Assembly (NCBI RefSeq): GCF_000013045.1
Contig: NC_007677.1
Span: 558,001 to 622,000 of the forward strand
From: Salinibacter ruber DSM 13855
GTDB lineage: Bacteria; Bacteroidota; Rhodothermia; Rhodothermales; Salinibacteraceae
Reading direction: 5' to 3'
DNA: 64,000 nucleotides
The position numbers and the translations under genes were made by a program. This document shows, one piece after another, positions 1-9,014 of this stretch. Every line of letters starts with the position of its first letter. The stretch's first letter is position 1. The notes below the pieces were generated by a model. That model made no database searches and had not been told where the DNA came from. It was given only the letters and a program-made list of their open reading frames with translations.

Positions 1-357
1 GAGCCGGTCGGCGTGCGGGAGAAATTGTTCGTAGACGGACTCGCCCCCGCCGATGAAGACGGTGGCGTCGTCGGGCAGGGCCGCCAGGGCCGCGTCGACG
101 GACGCGTAGGTGTCGACCTCGGGATACGCCTCGTAGTCGTCCTGCGTGGTGAGGACCACCATCTTTCGGTCGGGCAGCGGGCCGCCGAACTGGTGCACGA
201 TGGACTCGAACGTGCGGCGGCCCATCAAGAGGGGGTGCCCGGTGGTGAGTTGCTTGAAGCGCTTCAGGTCCTCCGGGATGTGCCAGGGCAGGTCTTTGTC
301 CTGACCGATGACCCGGTTGTCTTCGGCGACGGCGGCGATGATGACGAGCTCGGGCAT
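1..357 (-). CDS. folA: Dihydrofolate reductase (partial, 3' end beyond window)
   Basis: Reduces dihydrofolate to tetrahydrofolate with NADPH in the cytoplasm, recycling the folate oxidised by thymidylate synthase. The visible 119 residues begin MPELVIIAAVAEDNRVIG and contain the substrate-binding stretch LPWHIPEDLKRFK, in which Glu29 sits where DHFR has its catalytic acid. They also contain the NADPH-binding pieces LLMGRRTFES and FIGGGESVYEQ. The ATG is at 357 and the frame is open to the window edge, so roughly the last quarter is missing. The gene lies 51 bases downstream of the amidase gene on the same strand and may share its transcript. A thyA gene lies about 9 kb away on the same strand, not adjacent as in many bacteria. 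The family assignment is firm. Confidence 0.93.
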   Translation of the reverse strand, partial: MPELVIIAAVAEDNRVIGQDKDLPWHIPEDLKRFKQLTTGHPLLMGRRTFESIVHQFGGPLPDRKMVVLTTQDDYEAYPEVDTYASVDAALAALPDDATVFIGGGESVYEQFLPHADRL

Positions 358-408
358 GAGGGCAGCGGCAAGATCAAAGGTTGGAAGAGAAGCGGAAGAG
401 AACGCCAT

Positions 409-1863
409 TCAGGCGCTGTCGTCGGTACGGGGCGCCTCGGCGAGGGACGCAGGGGCCGGGTCACAGCCTAGTACTGCTTCCAGGCGTCGGCCCGCCGCGA
501 GAAGTGTTGCGTCCGCTCCGTGGCGGGCGTGCACCTGGAGGCCGATGGGCCGCCCGGTCGGCGTGCGTCCGGCGGGCAGGGTGAGGATGGGGTGGCCCAG
601 GACGGCGGTCGGGCAGTTGTAGGGGGCGATGGGGAGGGCGTAGGGCACCGAGACGCCCTCAAGGGTTCGGGCGGCCCCGGTGGGGCGGTGCGTGAAGGTG
701 GGGGTGGCGGCCACGGGCGTCACCCACAGGTCCCAGTCGTCGAAGAAGGCGTCGAGGCCGTCGGCGAGGGCGGCCCTGCGGTCGAGGGCCCGAAAGTAGC
801 CGCGGGGGCCGAGCGAGGCGCCCTTCGCCATGCGTCCGGCGAGCGAGCCGAACTTGGACCGGACGTAGCCCTGCCACACGAGCTGCTTCAACGGCGGGGT
901 GCGCAGGGGGGCGGGCAGGCCGGCCGTGAGCTCGAAGCCCTGGATGCGGGCCCAGGTGTCAAACGCGTCCTCCACGTCGAACGGAGCGGGCCGGCGCTTG
1001 ACCTCGCACCCGGCGGCGCCCCAGGCGGTGGTGGCGTCGCGGAGCACACGCTGGGTGTCGGTGTCAGCGGGGACGCCGCCCAGCTCCGGCGTCACGGCGA
1101 TGCGGAGGGCATCGGGGGACGGCGTCGCCGGTGCGGACGCTGCCGGGTCGGCCCCACAGAGCGCCGCCCACTCCAGCTGCAGGTCCTCTACCGTGCGGGC
1201 CATGGGCCCAGCGACGGCAATGTGGCGCACGGTGGCCGGGCGGTCGGGCGGGCGGATGCCCCGGAGGGGCCCGTCCTCGGTTGGACGCAGGCCCGCCACG
1301 CCGCAGAAGTGGGACGGAATGCGGATCGAGCCGGCCACGTCCGCGCCCAGCTCCAGCGGCGTGAGGCCCGCCGCAAGGGCCGCCGCGGAGCCGCCCGAGC
1401 TGCCACCGGGCGTACAGTCGAGCGCCCATGGGTTGTTGGCACGGCCAAAATTTGGATGGTCGCACTGCCAGTCGTAGGCCGCCAGGGGCAGGTTCGTCTT
1501 GCCCATCAGGACGCCCCCGGCCTCCTTCAAGCAGGCCACCTGCGGGGCGTCCGCGGCGGGCACAAAGTCGGCGTAGTGGGGCAGGGCGTACGTGGTGCGC
1601 AGGCCGGCCGTCGAGAACTGGTCCTTGACGGTGAACGGGACGCCGTGGAGGGGGCCCCACACCTCGTCCCGGGCCAGGGCCGCGTCGGCGGCGTTCGCCC
1701 GGGCGCGAGCCCGCTCCGCGTCGAGGGTCACCACGGCGTTGACGGCCGGATTTTGGCGCTCAATGCGGTCCAGGTGCGCCTCCAGTACCTCGACGGCGGA
1801 GACCTCGCGGGCACGAATGCGACGGGCCAACTCAACGGCGGAGCAGGATGTGAGGTCGGGCAC
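409..1863 (-). CDS. Amidase signature family hydrolase
   Basis: Hydrolyses a carboxamide bond; the substrate cannot be read from sequence. With the GTG start at 1863 (484 residues) the amidase-signature triad is visible: Lys80 in PFTVKDQF, cis-Ser155 in TPGGSSGGSA, and the nucleophile Ser179 in DVAGSIRIP. The frame stays open upstream to a TTG at 1992, but that extra stretch looks non-coding, and homologues normally begin near the DLTSCSAVELARRI segment, so the shorter form is preferred. It lacks the features that would identify it as GatA (no gatB/gatC nearby), so a stand-alone amidase is more likely. It sits just upstream of folA on the same strand. Confidence 0.85.
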   Translation of the reverse strand: MPDLTSCSAVELARRIRAREVSAVEVLEAHLDRIERQNPAVNAVVTLDAERARARANAADAALARDEVWGPLHGVPFTVKDQFSTAGLRTTYALPHYADFVPAADAPQVACLKEAGGVLMGKTNLPLAAYDWQCDHPNFGRANNPWALDCTPGGSSGGSAAALAAGLTPLELGADVAGSIRIPSHFCGVAGLRPTEDGPLRGIRPPDRPATVRHIAVAGPMARTVEDLQLEWAALCGADPAASAPATPSPDALRIAVTPELGGVPADTDTQRVLRDATTAWGAAGCEVKRRPAPFDVEDAFDTWARIQGFELTAGLPAPLRTPPLKQLVWQGYVRSKFGSLAGRMAKGASLGPRGYFRALDRRAALADGLDAFFDDWDLWVTPVAATPTFTHRPTGAARTLEGVSVPYALPIAPYNCPTAVLGHPILTLPAGRTPTGRPIGLQVHARHGADATLLAAGRRLEAVLGCDPAPASLAEAPRTDDSA

Positions 1864-2452
1864 GTTGCGGAACACGGGGAGGCAAAAACCGACGAACCTT
1901 TGCTCGTACGGGGGGACGGGCCGCGAGATTCCGTTCGGCCTCCGAACTGCCGGCCCAGGCCCAAAAAATAAGGACCCGAAGCCCCCGGTCAACCGTCGAC
2001 CGGGGCACTTCGGGGCCCCACCGCTCGAAAAGTCTGTGTGGATGCGTACAGCCGTCCTCGATGAACGTCGGGCCGCCGGACGCCCGGGGACACCGCAGAC
2101 GCTGGATTCATAAGCATACGTGCCATTTTCGGCCAGCGCAAGGAGGCTTCGACGAATGGGGACTGCGGTCGATGAGCGGAGGAATGGCCCGACGAACGAT
2201 GATGCCCGGACGCAGTCGCGTCTCGTCTTTTGATCTTCCCTCGTGGTCGAGGGCGGGACGACGGACGGCCCCGGCCGTGACGCCTCCCCAGCGAAGCCTC
2301 GCCCCGCTCATTGAAGGGGGCCATCTCCCCGCCGGTGCCGGCATGCTGACCCCGTCACGTGGTGCCGACGCCCCTCCGAACCTGACGGCCCACTCGACCC
2401 GTTTGTGGACATCCTCGTTCGAGCCGACACCCTCCCGACGACCCCCCCGACG
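1864..2452. other. Divergent intergenic region between amidase and sensor kinase genes
   Basis: About 590 bases with no convincing gene. It should hold the promoters for the leftward amidase and the rightward kinase. A perfect 8-base inverted repeat with a 7-base loop (CCCCGGTC/GACCGGGG) lies at 1983-2005. Frames open across the region translate to arginine- and proline-rich low-complexity sequence typical of GC-rich non-coding DNA. No tRNA or riboswitch was recognised. Confidence 0.5.
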
Positions 2453-3538
2453 ATGTCTCGGAGACACGCCTACTGGATTTGTCAGCTCGGCGGGTGGACC
2501 GGATACTCGGTGATGCGCCTCACCCTGTATTCGTTCTTCCAGACCATTACCTGGAAGTGGGGCGTGTCGTACGTCGTGTTCATTGCGGCAGGGGTGCTGT
2601 ACACCCATCTTTACCGGCACCTCGCGAAGCGCCGCGAGTGGACGCAGATGTCGCTGGGCCAGTTGGCGCCACGCGTCGTGGGGGCGACCCTCACGGTTGC
2701 CCTCCTGTTGCACCTCACGATGGACGGCGTGGGACGCTACGTGCTGGAGCGGGACTTCTACGAGGAGGTCCAATCGGAAATCGGGATGCTGTTGGCCTCC
2801 GTCGTAAACATGTGGATTCTGTTGATGCTGTGGTCGCTCATCTACTTCGGCGTCCACTACTTCTGGAGCTACCGGCAGGCCGAGGTGGACAAGTGGAAGC
2901 TGGAGGCCCAGGCCGAGACGGCCCGGCTCAAGGCCCTGAAGCTGCAGCTGAACCCCCACTTCTTCTTCAACAGCCTCAATAGCGTCCGGGCCCTAATCGC
3001 CGAAGATCCGGACGGCGCACAGCGCATGGTGACGCGTCTGGCCCGCCTGCTCCGGAGCACCCTTCAGGCCGACGACATGAAAACCGTACCGCTGGAGGAG
3101 GAGCTGTCGACCGTGCGCACGTACCTGAAGCTCGAGAAGGTGCGCTTCGAGGACCGGCTCCGTCACCGAATTGAGGTGGACGACGAGGCACGCTCGCACC
3201 CGGTTCCGTTCATGCTGGTGCAGACGCTCGTGGAGAACGGGATCAAGCACGGGGTGGCGTGCTGCCAGGAGGGCGGCGTCATCACGGTCCGGGGCAGGGT
3301 GGTGGACGGGGCCCTTCACATCCGCGTGACCAATCCCGGGACCCTCGACACGGAGGAGGGCGGAACCGGGCTGGACAATGCCCGCGAGCGCCTGCGGTTG
3401 CTCTTCGGGACGGAGGCGTCGCTGACCGTAGAAAATACGGACGCCGAGACCGTCTCCGCGACCGCGGTGCTTCCGGTCCGGGCCGTCCCCGAATCGACCG
3501 TGGTGCAGGGGAGGGTCTCCCTTGCGGCCCGCGACTGA
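2453..3538 (+). CDS. LytS-type sensor histidine kinase (His_kinase family)
   Basis: Membrane sensor kinase that should phosphorylate the LytTR regulator encoded 60 bases downstream. The ATG at 2453 gives 361 residues. Residues 1-140 contain four probable membrane helices (near 10-30, 36-53, 75-92 and 110-135). A short coiled segment leads to the kinase core, with His169 in LKLQLNPHFFFNSLNS, the hallmark of the His_kinase (PF06580) family. A HATPase_c domain follows, with the N box VQTLVENGIKHGV and the glycine loop GGTGLDNARERL. There is no periplasmic or PAS sensing domain, so the signal is probably sensed by the membrane region itself. A GTG at 2405 would add 16 residues of unlikely sequence. 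Confidence 0.9.
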   Translation: MSRRHAYWICQLGGWTGYSVMRLTLYSFFQTITWKWGVSYVVFIAAGVLYTHLYRHLAKRREWTQMSLGQLAPRVVGATLTVALLLHLTMDGVGRYVLERDFYEEVQSEIGMLLASVVNMWILLMLWSLIYFGVHYFWSYRQAEVDKWKLEAQAETARLKALKLQLNPHFFFNSLNSVRALIAEDPDGAQRMVTRLARLLRSTLQADDMKTVPLEEELSTVRTYLKLEKVRFEDRLRHRIEVDDEARSHPVPFMLVQTLVENGIKHGVACCQEGGVITVRGRVVDGALHIRVTNPGTLDTEEGGTGLDNARERLRLLFGTEASLTVENTDAETVSATAVLPVRAVPESTVVQGRVSLAARD

Positions 3539-3598
3539 CCAGAGAACGAAGCCCAGCTCCGACATGCTATACGACCGCACAACCCCGTAGCATCCGGC

Positions 3599-4354
3599 AT
3601 GGCGTCTCCCCCTGTGCTCCGTACCCTCATCGTGGACGACGAGCGCCTGGCGCGCCGAGAGCTTCGGCGCCTGCTGGAGCCCCACGGGGCCGTGACGGTG
3701 GCCGGCGAGGCCGCCAACGCCGACGCGGCAGAGGCCGCCGTCCACGAGGAGAATCCCGACCTGCTGCTGCTCGACGTGCAGATGCCGGGCGACAGCGGGT
3801 TCGACCTGCTGACGCGGCTTGATGCGGTGCCGCACGTTGTGTTCGTAACCGCCTACGACGAGTACGCCATCCGCGCCTTCAAGGTCAACGCGCTGGACTA
3901 CCTCGTGAAGCCGGTGGAGCCGGAGCGCCTGGCGCAGGCGATCGAGACGGTGCAGGCGCGGGCCGCCGAGGACGGGCCGCAGGCCGCAGGGGCGGGCGAC
4001 GAGGAGTCCCGATCTCCCCTTGCGGCCGAAGACCAGGTGTTCGTGAAGGACGGGGAGCGGTGCTGGTTCGTGCGGCTGGCGGACGTGCGCCTGTTTGAGG
4101 CGGCGGGGAACTACACGCGGCTCTACTTCGACGGGGAGGAGCCGCTCACCCATCGCTCCCTCAGCTACCTCGAAGAACGACTCGATCCCGACCGCTTCTT
4201 TCGGGCCAGCCGCCAGCACATCCTCAACCTGCGGTGGGTCGCCGACGTGACGCCGTGGGCGACGGATAAGCTGAAGGCCACGCTGGAGGACGGGACCGAG
4301 GTGGAGCTGTCGCGCCGCCGGTCCCGTGCGTTCCGCGAGCAGCTCAGTCTCTGA
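3599..4354 (+). CDS. LytTR-family response regulator
   Basis: DNA-binding response regulator of the LytR/AlgR type, 251 residues, partner of the kinase just upstream. The receiver domain (about 7-125) has the acidic pair Asp13/Asp14, phospho-acceptor Asp59 in LLLLDVQMPG, the Thr of FVTAYDEYA and the Lys of YLVKPVEP. A linker near 125-145 leads to a C-terminal LytTR DNA-binding domain (about 147-251) with the typical LFEAAGNYTRLYF and RFFRASRQHILNL segments. Targets are unknown. The neighbouring surface protease gene (4654) is on the same strand, but a 300-base repeat-bearing gap separates them. Confidence 0.92.
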   Translation: MASPPVLRTLIVDDERLARRELRRLLEPHGAVTVAGEAANADAAEAAVHEENPDLLLLDVQMPGDSGFDLLTRLDAVPHVVFVTAYDEYAIRAFKVNALDYLVKPVEPERLAQAIETVQARAAEDGPQAAGAGDEESRSPLAAEDQVFVKDGERCWFVRLADVRLFEAAGNYTRLYFDGEEPLTHRSLSYLEERLDPDRFFRASRQHILNLRWVADVTPWATDKLKATLEDGTEVELSRRRSRAFREQLSL

Positions 4355-4653
4355 TTTTGCCGTTCGGGGCCGATTCGACGTGTCGCGTGGTGGTCCCGGA
4401 ACCGGAGTTCCGATCTGAACGAGAGAATGGGGAAGGGGCGAATGGGGGAGGGGGAGAAAGGGCGAATGGGAGGATCTCCGACTCAGCTGTCTGAATAATC
4501 CCGACTGAGCTCCTACTCCACCCCTCATGACTCATCTCTCATGACTCTTCCCTCACGCCAACACAGCTTCGCCCCTTCTCCCATTCGCCCTCTCGCCCAC
4601 GCCCAAGACACCAACACCCCAGCACCAAAACACCTCACCGCCTCGACCCGACG
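4355..4653. repeat. Intergenic region with C/G-rich repeats and a distant inverted repeat
   Basis: No gene seen. The left half is purine-rich, with two units of a GGGCGAATGGG-type motif near 4430-4472. The right half is pyrimidine-rich. A perfect 14-base inverted repeat, AGGGCGAATGGGAG at 4459-4472 and its complement at 4578-4591, could pair across 105 bases. Between them, near 4526-4550, TCTCATGACTC is directly repeated. The C-rich end of the region forms the leader of the gene at 4654. Confidence 0.5.
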
Positions 4654-7602
4654 ATGACCATCCGCAACGTGGTCGCCGCTCTCCTGCTCCTCTGTGCGAC
4701 GACGGGCACCGCCCAGGCCCAGAGCTTCAGCACGGTGACCGGCCGCAATCACCCCGAGATCGACTGGCGTGTGGCGACGACGGAGCACTTCGAGGTCGTC
4801 CACCCCGCCCGCCTCGGCGACATCGCCGCCGAGGCCGCGCCGATCGCGGAGGCGACCTACGACACGCTCTCGGCCACCCTGGACGTGGCGTTCGATGAGC
4901 GGATCCGTGTCTATCTGAGCGACCAGGATGCCATCGTCAACGGCTTTGCGGTCCCGTTCGGCACCGGCTATACCGACATCTGGGTCAATACCAACGACTG
5001 GGCCGCCTCCTTTTCGGGAGCCACCTCCTGGCTCCGTCTCGTGCTCGCCCACGAGCTGACCCACATCTTCCACTACGAGGCGGCGCGGTCGGGCCTGGGC
5101 GTCTGGGCGCTCGCGCTCGGCGGCTCGTTTCCGCGCGTCTGGACGGAGGGCCTCGCGCAGTACCAGGCGGAGACGTGGAACGCGCAACGGGGCGAGCGCT
5201 GGCTCCGCGCCGCCGTCCTCGACGACGCCCTCGCCTACGACGACGGCCGGTCGCTCTGGAACGGGCGCCTCCTCTACGCCTCCGGCCACAGCCAGGTGCG
5301 CTACTTCGCCCAGCAGCACGGCGACTCGACGCTCACGGACCTGCTCCACCACAAGACGGACGTGCTGTTCGGGCTCGCCGAGGTGCACGACTTCGAGGCG
5401 GCGTTTCGGGCGACCGCCGGGCAGTCCTACGAGACGTTCTACGAGCAGTGGCGGCGCGACGTGAACGTCTACTACAACACGCTCGCGAGCCAGCTCGAAA
5501 CCCTCGACTCGCTCCAGACCGACACGCTTGCGGTGCCGGGGCGGTACGTGGACGGCCTGGCATACAGCCCCGATACGTCGCGCATCGCCGCGCTCACCCA
5601 GCATTCGCCGGCCCGGCCGGTGCGCCGCCTGCATGTGATCGACCCGTCGACCGGCGCCGTGACGAGGGGGGCGGAAGGCGCGATCGAGCCGCCCGTGGCG
5701 TGGCATCCCAGCGGCGAGCGGATCGCGTTTAGTCGGCGGACGCGGGCCGCGCACGGCTCGCTCGTGGACGATGTGTTCGTGGTCGATGCGGACGGGACCG
5801 ACGAGCGCCGCCTCACACACGGCCGCCGCACCTCGGCCCCCACGTTTGGGCCGGACGGGGACCGCCTCGCGTTCGTGGCAACCGAGGGCGGCACGGCCAA
5901 CGTCCACCTGCGGGCCCTGAAGACGGGCGGGACGACGCGGGTGACGGACTATGAGGGCGACGTGCAGATCACGGCGCTCCGGTGGCACCCCACGCAGGAC
6001 ACCCTGGCCTTCGCCCGCGTTTCCGAGGCCGAGCGTGAACTGGTCCTCTACGACCTGGACACGGGGGCGTCGACCGCCCTCACCGATCCCGCGACCGACG
6101 ACCGGCGGCCCGTGTGGAGCCCCGACGGCTCGCAGCTGGCCTACACCTCCCTCCGCGACGGCGTCCCCAACGCCCTCGTTTACGACCTGTCAACCCACAC
6201 GCACCGCCGCGCCACCCACCTCGTCCGCGGCGCCACGGTGCACGACTGGGTGCCCGCCGACTCGGCCTTCGGGGCCGAGTCGAGCCGTGCCGCTCCGGAG
6301 GGGGCGCTCGTGACCTCTACGGCCCTCTCGAAGGCGCGCGACGGGGCCTTCCGCCTTCCTGCCCACCGCACGGCGCGGTCGATCGCCCCCGCGGTGCCGG
6401 GGCAGTACGACGACTGGACGACGACCCGGCCGCCCCGCACCATCCCACAGCAATTGGCCCCCGATCCGTCGCTGATCGAGACCCGAAGCGACTACGACGC
6501 CCTCTCCAACCTCACGCACCGGGCGTCGGGGGCGCTGCCGTACTACACGTCCACCGACAATTTTGGCATTGCGGGGGTGACGTCCTGGACCGAGCCGCTG
6601 GGCACACATACGTTCAACGCGGCGGGCAGCGTCTCCTTCACCGACCCGGACGAGAAGAGCGAGGTCGTGGCGACGTACCTGAACCGGCAGCTACGCCCCA
6701 CGATTGGCCTTAGCCTGTTTAGCGCCTCCTCGTCGGGCCGCATCTACGGGAACGACCTGCTCGTGGAGGACCGAACGGGGGGCGCCCTCACGGTGCGGTG
6801 GCCGCTCGACTGGCACGTGGCGCCCTACGTCTCGACCTCGTTTTCTACCCGACTGCGCTACGCCGACCTTAACCCGCTCGACCCGGACGATTTTACGGCC
6901 CTCGGGCCCCTCTCCCCTCCTCAGGCCGGGCAGCAAGCAAGCGTGCGTCTCCAGGTTCTGCGCCGCAAGAAACCGCCGTCCCGGCACACCCTCGTGCACC
7001 CGCTGGACGGGTGGGGCCTCCGGCTCCGGGCCACCGGCGCGGCCGAGGTGCTGGGCGGCGACCGCTCGTTCCTGCGCGGGGACGTGGCGGGATACGCCGT
7101 GTATCCGAGCATCGGAGACCACCGGGTTTTCCTCTACGGGCGGCTGCAGGCCCAGACCGGAGCGTCGTTCCCGCAAGACTACATTGGCTTCTCGCGCTAC
7201 GACGCGATCGACCTGCCCCTGCCCGGCGCCGTGCCGGTCTCGCTGGGCGACGCCGAGCGGGTGCGCGGCTACCGGCAGTACGTGTTGGGCAACCGGGCGG
7301 CCTTCGGGCGTGCCGAGTACCGCGTGCCCGTTGCCTCCAGCCTGCAGACCAACGTGCTCGGGCTCATCGGCCTCGGGCACACGACGCTCTCGGTGTTCGT
7401 GGACGGGGGCATGGTGTGGCGGGACGCCGACCTTCGGGGAGGAACGCGGCAGCTTGGGACGGGCGTGGAGGTCAAAAATGCCCTGCGCCTGTTCGGCGTG
7501 CGGGTCGGGCACGCCCTGGGGGTGGCGCAGCCGGCCGCCCAGGTGGGGACGCGCGATGACGTACAGCTCTATTACCGTGTGCAGACGGCGCTGCCGTTCT
7601 GA
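4654..7602 (+). CDS. Secreted gluzincin-like protease with TolB-type propeller and C-terminal barrel
   Basis: A 982-residue exported protein. A signal peptide (hydrophobic LLLLCATTGT core, likely cleavage after AQA at residue 22) precedes a peptidase-MA-like domain. That domain contains HELTH (His133, Glu134, His137) and a downstream WTEGLAQ whose Glu165 fits the third zinc ligand. Residues of about 275-560 form TolB/WD40-like propeller repeats (VDADGTDERRLTHGRR, WSPDGSQLAYTSLRDG). The last 350 residues or so look like an outer-membrane beta barrel of the surface-antigen/Omp85-like type and end in an aromatic residue (ALPF). The likely location is the outer membrane, with the protease and propeller parts exposed. 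Substrate unknown. The domain order is clear; the barrel assignment is an inference from alternating hydrophobicity. Confidence 0.8.
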   Translation: MTIRNVVAALLLLCATTGTAQAQSFSTVTGRNHPEIDWRVATTEHFEVVHPARLGDIAAEAAPIAEATYDTLSATLDVAFDERIRVYLSDQDAIVNGFAVPFGTGYTDIWVNTNDWAASFSGATSWLRLVLAHELTHIFHYEAARSGLGVWALALGGSFPRVWTEGLAQYQAETWNAQRGERWLRAAVLDDALAYDDGRSLWNGRLLYASGHSQVRYFAQQHGDSTLTDLLHHKTDVLFGLAEVHDFEAAFRATAGQSYETFYEQWRRDVNVYYNTLASQLETLDSLQTDTLAVPGRYVDGLAYSPDTSRIAALTQHSPARPVRRLHVIDPSTGAVTRGAEGAIEPPVAWHPSGERIAFSRRTRAAHGSLVDDVFVVDADGTDERRLTHGRRTSAPTFGPDGDRLAFVATEGGTANVHLRALKTGGTTRVTDYEGDVQITALRWHPTQDTLAFARVSEAERELVLYDLDTGASTALTDPATDDRRPVWSPDGSQLAYTSLRDGVPNALVYDLSTHTHRRATHLVRGATVHDWVPADSAFGAESSRAAPEGALVTSTALSKARDGAFRLPAHRTARSIAPAVPGQYDDWTTTRPPRTIPQQLAPDPSLIETRSDYDALSNLTHRASGALPYYTSTDNFGIAGVTSWTEPLGTHTFNAAGSVSFTDPDEKSEVVATYLNRQLRPTIGLSLFSASSSGRIYGNDLLVEDRTGGALTVRWPLDWHVAPYVSTSFSTRLRYADLNPLDPDDFTALGPLSPPQAGQQASVRLQVLRRKKPPSRHTLVHPLDGWGLRLRATGAAEVLGGDRSFLRGDVAGYAVYPSIGDHRVFLYGRLQAQTGASFPQDYIGFSRYDAIDLPLPGAVPVSLGDAERVRGYRQYVLGNRAAFGRAEYRVPVASSLQTNVLGLIGLGHTTLSVFVDGGMVWRDADLRGGTRQLGTGVEVKNALRLFGVRVGHALGVAQPAAQVGTRDDVQLYYRVQTALPF

Positions 7603-7739
7603 CCCCGAGTGGTCTCAAAGAATTTTCTCCTTGCGTGCCGTTGCGGACCGGTAACACTTTTGAGCGTGATCGGTAGAGCTGGTTAACAATTTCGTTACCT
7701 CACAGCCGCCGCTCGACGTTCCGGTTCGATATCTCCCGT

Positions 7740-8999
7740 ATGAGTACCGCCTGCCCACGTCTGTTCGTCGTTCTGCTCGCGGTCCTAGGGGGAGTCGGGA
7801 TCGGGAATCTGGGAATGGCGCAAACGGGCGGTGCGTCGGGGGCGGGCGGGGACGCGCAGGCGGGGAAGGAGGGGTTTCGGGTCGTGTCCGGCGACGGTGC
7901 GTTTGCACTTCGCCTCCGGGGCGACCTCTACGCCGACGCGCGCTTCTTTTCGGGCACGACGGAGCCGGCGGGGGCCGAGCGCTTTTTCCTCCGGCGTGCC
8001 CGGCCCCGCCTTCAGGGGCGCGTCTACGACCGGTTTGCGTTCAGCCTCCGGAGCGACTTCGGGATCGGCGGTCCCGAGATTGACGACGCGTTCGTCGAGG
8101 CCCGGTTTGCCCCGGCCCTCCGGCTGCGCATGGGGCGGTTCAACGTGCCGGTGGGGCTGGAAGTCCTATCGTCGTCGACGGGCCTGATGCACGTTGAGCG
8201 GGGGTTTCCGTCGGGGCTCGTCCCGGAGCGCGATGTGGGCGTCATGCTTGCGGGCGATGTGGGGGCGGGGCGGCTGCACTACGCGCTCGGGCTCTTCAAC
8301 GGGGCGCCCGGGGCGTCGGAGCCAGGGGGGGACGTGGACGACGCGAAAGAGGCCGCGGGACGGGTGTTCGTGGTGCCGTTTGCGGGCACGAACGGGATGT
8401 GGAAGGGGCTCGGCGTGGGGCTGGCCGGGACGGTGGGGACGGTGACCGGGACGGCGGGCACGCCGGCGCTCACGGGACTGCGCACGACGGGTCGGCAGTC
8501 GTTTTTCGGGTATCGAGACGAGGCGCGGGCGGACGGCCGGCGGTGGCGCCTGGCGCCACAGGCCCGGTTGTACGCGGGGCCGGTGGAGCTGCTGGGGACG
8601 TACACGGTGACGACGGAGACGGCACGGCGCGGGCCGGACCAGGAGACGCTCACGCACCGCGCGTGGCAGGCCAGCGCCGCCGTGGTGTTGACGGGAGAGG
8701 ACGCCCGGGAGGGCGAGGTGGTCCCCGACGATCCCTTCGGCGCCGAGCGGGGGACGGGCGCGATCGAACTGGGAGGACGCGTCCACGGGGTCACGTTCGA
8801 CGACGAGGCGTTTCCGGCCTTCGCGGCGCCCACGGCGGCGTCGGGGGCAACGGCCTGGGGGCTCACCCTGAGCTGGTACCCCAACGCCATGGTGCGTGTT
8901 ATGCTCGGGATGGAGCGCACTGGGTTTGAGGCCGTCGGGGCGGGGCCCGCCCGTGACCCCGAGACGCTGCTCCTCACGCGGATGCAGATCTCGTTCTGA
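7740..8999 (+). CDS. Phosphate-selective porin-like outer-membrane protein (OprO/OprP family)
   Basis: A 419-residue predicted outer-membrane channel. A signal peptide (hydrophobic FVVLLAVLGGVGIGNLG, cleavage near MAQ) is followed by a Gly-rich linker, then a barrel with the OprO/OprP-like features RGDLYADARFF, FFLRRARPRLQG, DAFVEARF and LRMGRFNVPVGLE. The protein ends QISF, a C-terminal Phe typical of outer-membrane barrels. Such porins admit phosphate or other anions; specificity cannot be read here. Its stop lies 15 bases from the end of thyA, with which it converges. The leader 7603-7739 is relatively AT-rich and probably holds its promoter. Confidence 0.8.
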   Translation: MSTACPRLFVVLLAVLGGVGIGNLGMAQTGGASGAGGDAQAGKEGFRVVSGDGAFALRLRGDLYADARFFSGTTEPAGAERFFLRRARPRLQGRVYDRFAFSLRSDFGIGGPEIDDAFVEARFAPALRLRMGRFNVPVGLEVLSSSTGLMHVERGFPSGLVPERDVGVMLAGDVGAGRLHYALGLFNGAPGASEPGGDVDDAKEAAGRVFVVPFAGTNGMWKGLGVGLAGTVGTVTGTAGTPALTGLRTTGRQSFFGYRDEARADGRRWRLAPQARLYAGPVELLGTYTVTTETARRGPDQETLTHRAWQASAAVVLTGEDAREGEVVPDDPFGAERGTGAIELGGRVHGVTFDDEAFPAFAAPTAASGATAWGLTLSWYPNAMVRVMLGMERTGFEAVGAGPARDPETLLLTRMQISF

Positions 9000-9014
9000 G
9001 GCAGGCCGCATGTT

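Noticed and set aside
1864-1992. N-terminal extension of the amidase from a TTG codon
   Set aside because: The extra 43 residues look non-coding and the conserved domain begins right at the GTG at 1863.
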